Assembly (NCBI GenBank): GCA_964493075.1
Contig: CAZBNU010000001.1
Coordinates: 1 to 64,000 of the forward strand
DNA length: 64,000 nucleotides
DNA from: SLFT01 sp964493075
Lineage (GTDB): Bacteria; Hydrogenedentota; Hydrogenedentia; Hydrogenedentales; CAITNO01
Direction of reading: 5' to 3'
Positions 63,081-64,000 of the stretch are shown here, piece after piece. How positions within the stretch are numbered: position 1 is the stretch's first letter; each line of letters begins with the position of its first letter. The notes below the pieces were generated by a model that was not told the origin of the DNA, made no database searches, and saw nothing but the letters and a program-made list of their open reading frames with translations. The position numbers and the translations under genes were made by a program.

Positions 63081-63122
63081 GTCCCGACTCCCTTGAGTCC
63101 CTTATGTCCCTTTGGTCCCTTC
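63081..63122. repeat. Short tandem array, TCCCTT units at 9-bp spacing
   Basis: TCCC occurs at 63082, 63089, 63098, 63107 and 63116 (spacings 7, 9, 9, 9), each of the last four extended to a G/C-TCCCTT core. It lies between the antitoxin-like gene and the ferredoxin-nitroreductase end. Same period as the array at 163-205. Confidence 0.7.
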
Positions 63123-63133
63123 CACCCTGCGAT

Positions 63134-64000
63134 TCACTTCCAAACCACATCAGCCGCCCTCCGCTGTATCCATTTCTGATACGTCACATCAGGGTATCCC
63201 ACTGCAAGCCCGGCATATACTTCATGATCGCTGGGAATCCCGAGCAAATCAGGTATCTTCCGGTTCCGCTTACACGCCCCCACCACATACCCGGTCCAGA
63301 AACTGCCGATGTTCATGGAATGGGCCAGCAAGGCAGCATTATGCAACGCCAGCGCCGCACTCGTTTCGGGAAAGTTTACCGTACGTGGTGAATGGGCAAG
63401 TATCACACAAGGGGCGCCACGCAAAATTGGGTCTTGGCCTTCGCTATATCCCTTTTTGATAGCGTCAAAATCCGGCAGCATATTCGCAATACCGTCAATC
63501 TCAGAACGGGTCACGGCCAGCCGGTATAGTTTACGCACTACAGGATTACGCAACTGCTTCGCTACGCCCGTGAAATAGCGCACCGCACTTTTGGTAATTG
63601 CATCAAGCAATGCCCTGTCCTGTACTACCACGTAGCGCACATCCTGAGCATTATGTCCCGTTGGCGCTACACGCGCCGCTTCCAGAATCTGTTTAAGTTC
63701 CTCCGGCGACACCAGCTTATCCTGAAACACACGCACAGAACGCCGCGAGCGCAACAGTTCCAGCGTCTGTTCCGCTGTGGGCATCGAATCACTATCCACA
63801 GGAATCACGGTCCCCTCGGGAAACGCACTATGCGTTACGGCATCCACCGGACACACCGCCATGCAATGCCCGCAGGCAATGCACAATGCTTCCCGCACTA
63901 CCTCCGGCACATCATCCTTCCCTTGTACAAACACGCTAGCGGGACATGCAGCGACACAGGCGCCGCATCGTATACATTTCTCAGCGTCAAACAGAATGTC
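63134..64000 (-). CDS. Ferredoxin-nitroreductase fusion (5' end outside window)
   Basis: At least 289 residues are visible; the frame runs off the window end, so the true start is missing. Two [4Fe-4S] motifs, KCIRCGACVAACP (visible codons 8-20) and LCIACGHCMAVCPVDAV, precede a nitroreductase domain beginning RRSVRVFQDKLVSPEEL with PTGHNAQDVRYVVV and a C-terminal VGYPDVTYQKW. Such fusions use flavin and reduced ferredoxin; the substrate is unknown. An internal GTG at 63934 would cut off the first cluster and is not the start. Confidence 0.9.
   Translation of the reverse strand, partial: DILFDAEKCIRCGACVAACPASVFVQGKDDVPEVVREALCIACGHCMAVCPVDAVTHSAFPEGTVIPVDSDSMPTAEQTLELLRSRRSVRVFQDKLVSPEELKQILEAARVAPTGHNAQDVRYVVVQDRALLDAITKSAVRYFTGVAKQLRNPVVRKLYRLAVTRSEIDGIANMLPDFDAIKKGYSEGQDPILRGAPCVILAHSPRTVNFPETSAALALHNAALLAHSMNIGSFWTGYVVGACKRNRKIPDLLGIPSDHEVYAGLAVGYPDVTYQKWIQRRAADVVWK

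Overview
The window reads as a draft or metagenome-derived chromosome segment from a Gram-negative bacterium. It carries many secreted or lipoprotein-type proteins with N-terminal signals and type IV pilus parts (a PilT-like ATPase and a PilC/GspF-like protein). It also carries several sugar-handling families typical of planctomycete, lentisphaera or Hydrogenedentes-type genomes: a Gfo/Idh/MocA oxidoreductase, a Tat-exported xylose-isomerase-like TIM barrel, an FAD-dependent oxidoreductase of the FAD_oxidored type, and a WbsX/GH99-like protein. The affiliation is an inference; no rRNA or tRNA gene is visible. Three runs of exactly 100 N (4730-4829, 39434-39533, 41022-41121) are scaffold gaps. 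Reading-frame and family-length arguments show that at least two of them do not represent the true missing length.

Layout. 1-450: an end-of-gene fragment, a 9-bp-period repeat array and a strongly A-tract-phased (probably curved) stretch. 450-2834 (-): zf-TFIIB protein, LemA and an M48 metalloprotease, with a probable leaderless promoter. 2976-7719 (+): a nuclease/phosphatase-fold protein, then a proton-translocating NAD(P) transhydrogenase operon (pntAA-pntAB-pntB) ending in a hydroxypyruvate-isomerase-like protein. 7746-13000: a YdbL-like lipoprotein with its terminator, a DEAD-box RNA helicase, a WbsX-like protein with two equivalent start sites, and a secreted FAD oxidoreductase. 13094-21163: an Hsp70-like (YegD-type) protein, a small secreted protein, an XPB-type helicase, an ABC exporter with a pseudopilin-like partner, and a Gfo/Idh/MocA oxidoreductase.

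21324-22782 (+) is a small accessory patch: a strong promoter, an orphan serine-recombinase middle domain, an isochorismatase-like hydrolase and a 43-residue amphipathic peptide gene. 22866-32216 (-) holds housekeeping genes (ispH, NUDIX, rho, polA), a large secreted protein and pilT. 32434-42882 (-) is a translationally coupled signalling operon: a roughly 2000-residue CHASE/PAS/HisKA/REC/REC/Hpt kinase, a REC-GGDEF diguanylate cyclase and a second hybrid kinase. It lies directly upstream of pilT, which suggests a phosphorelay and c-di-GMP circuit acting on surface motility. 42981-49577 carries nnrE, a DUF255 thioredoxin-fold protein, topA and thiD.

49793-59474 holds a nuclease-less relative of Mrr-associated proteins, a polytopic membrane protein with TPR-like tail, a metallo-beta-lactamase-fold hydrolase, a LysM protein, rsmI, a GHMP kinase resembling plant glucuronokinase, and a PilC/GspF protein. 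59968-64000 holds an NCS1-type permease with a tiny membrane partner, a secreted sialidase-like protein, a small antitoxin-like orphan, a second 9-bp-period repeat array and a ferredoxin-nitroreductase fusion running off the end. No complete novel defence system or CRISPR array is evident. The most unusual items are the orphan recombinase domain, the Mrr-type accessory domain without nuclease, the dual-start WbsX gene, the leaderless promoters and the phased A-tracts.
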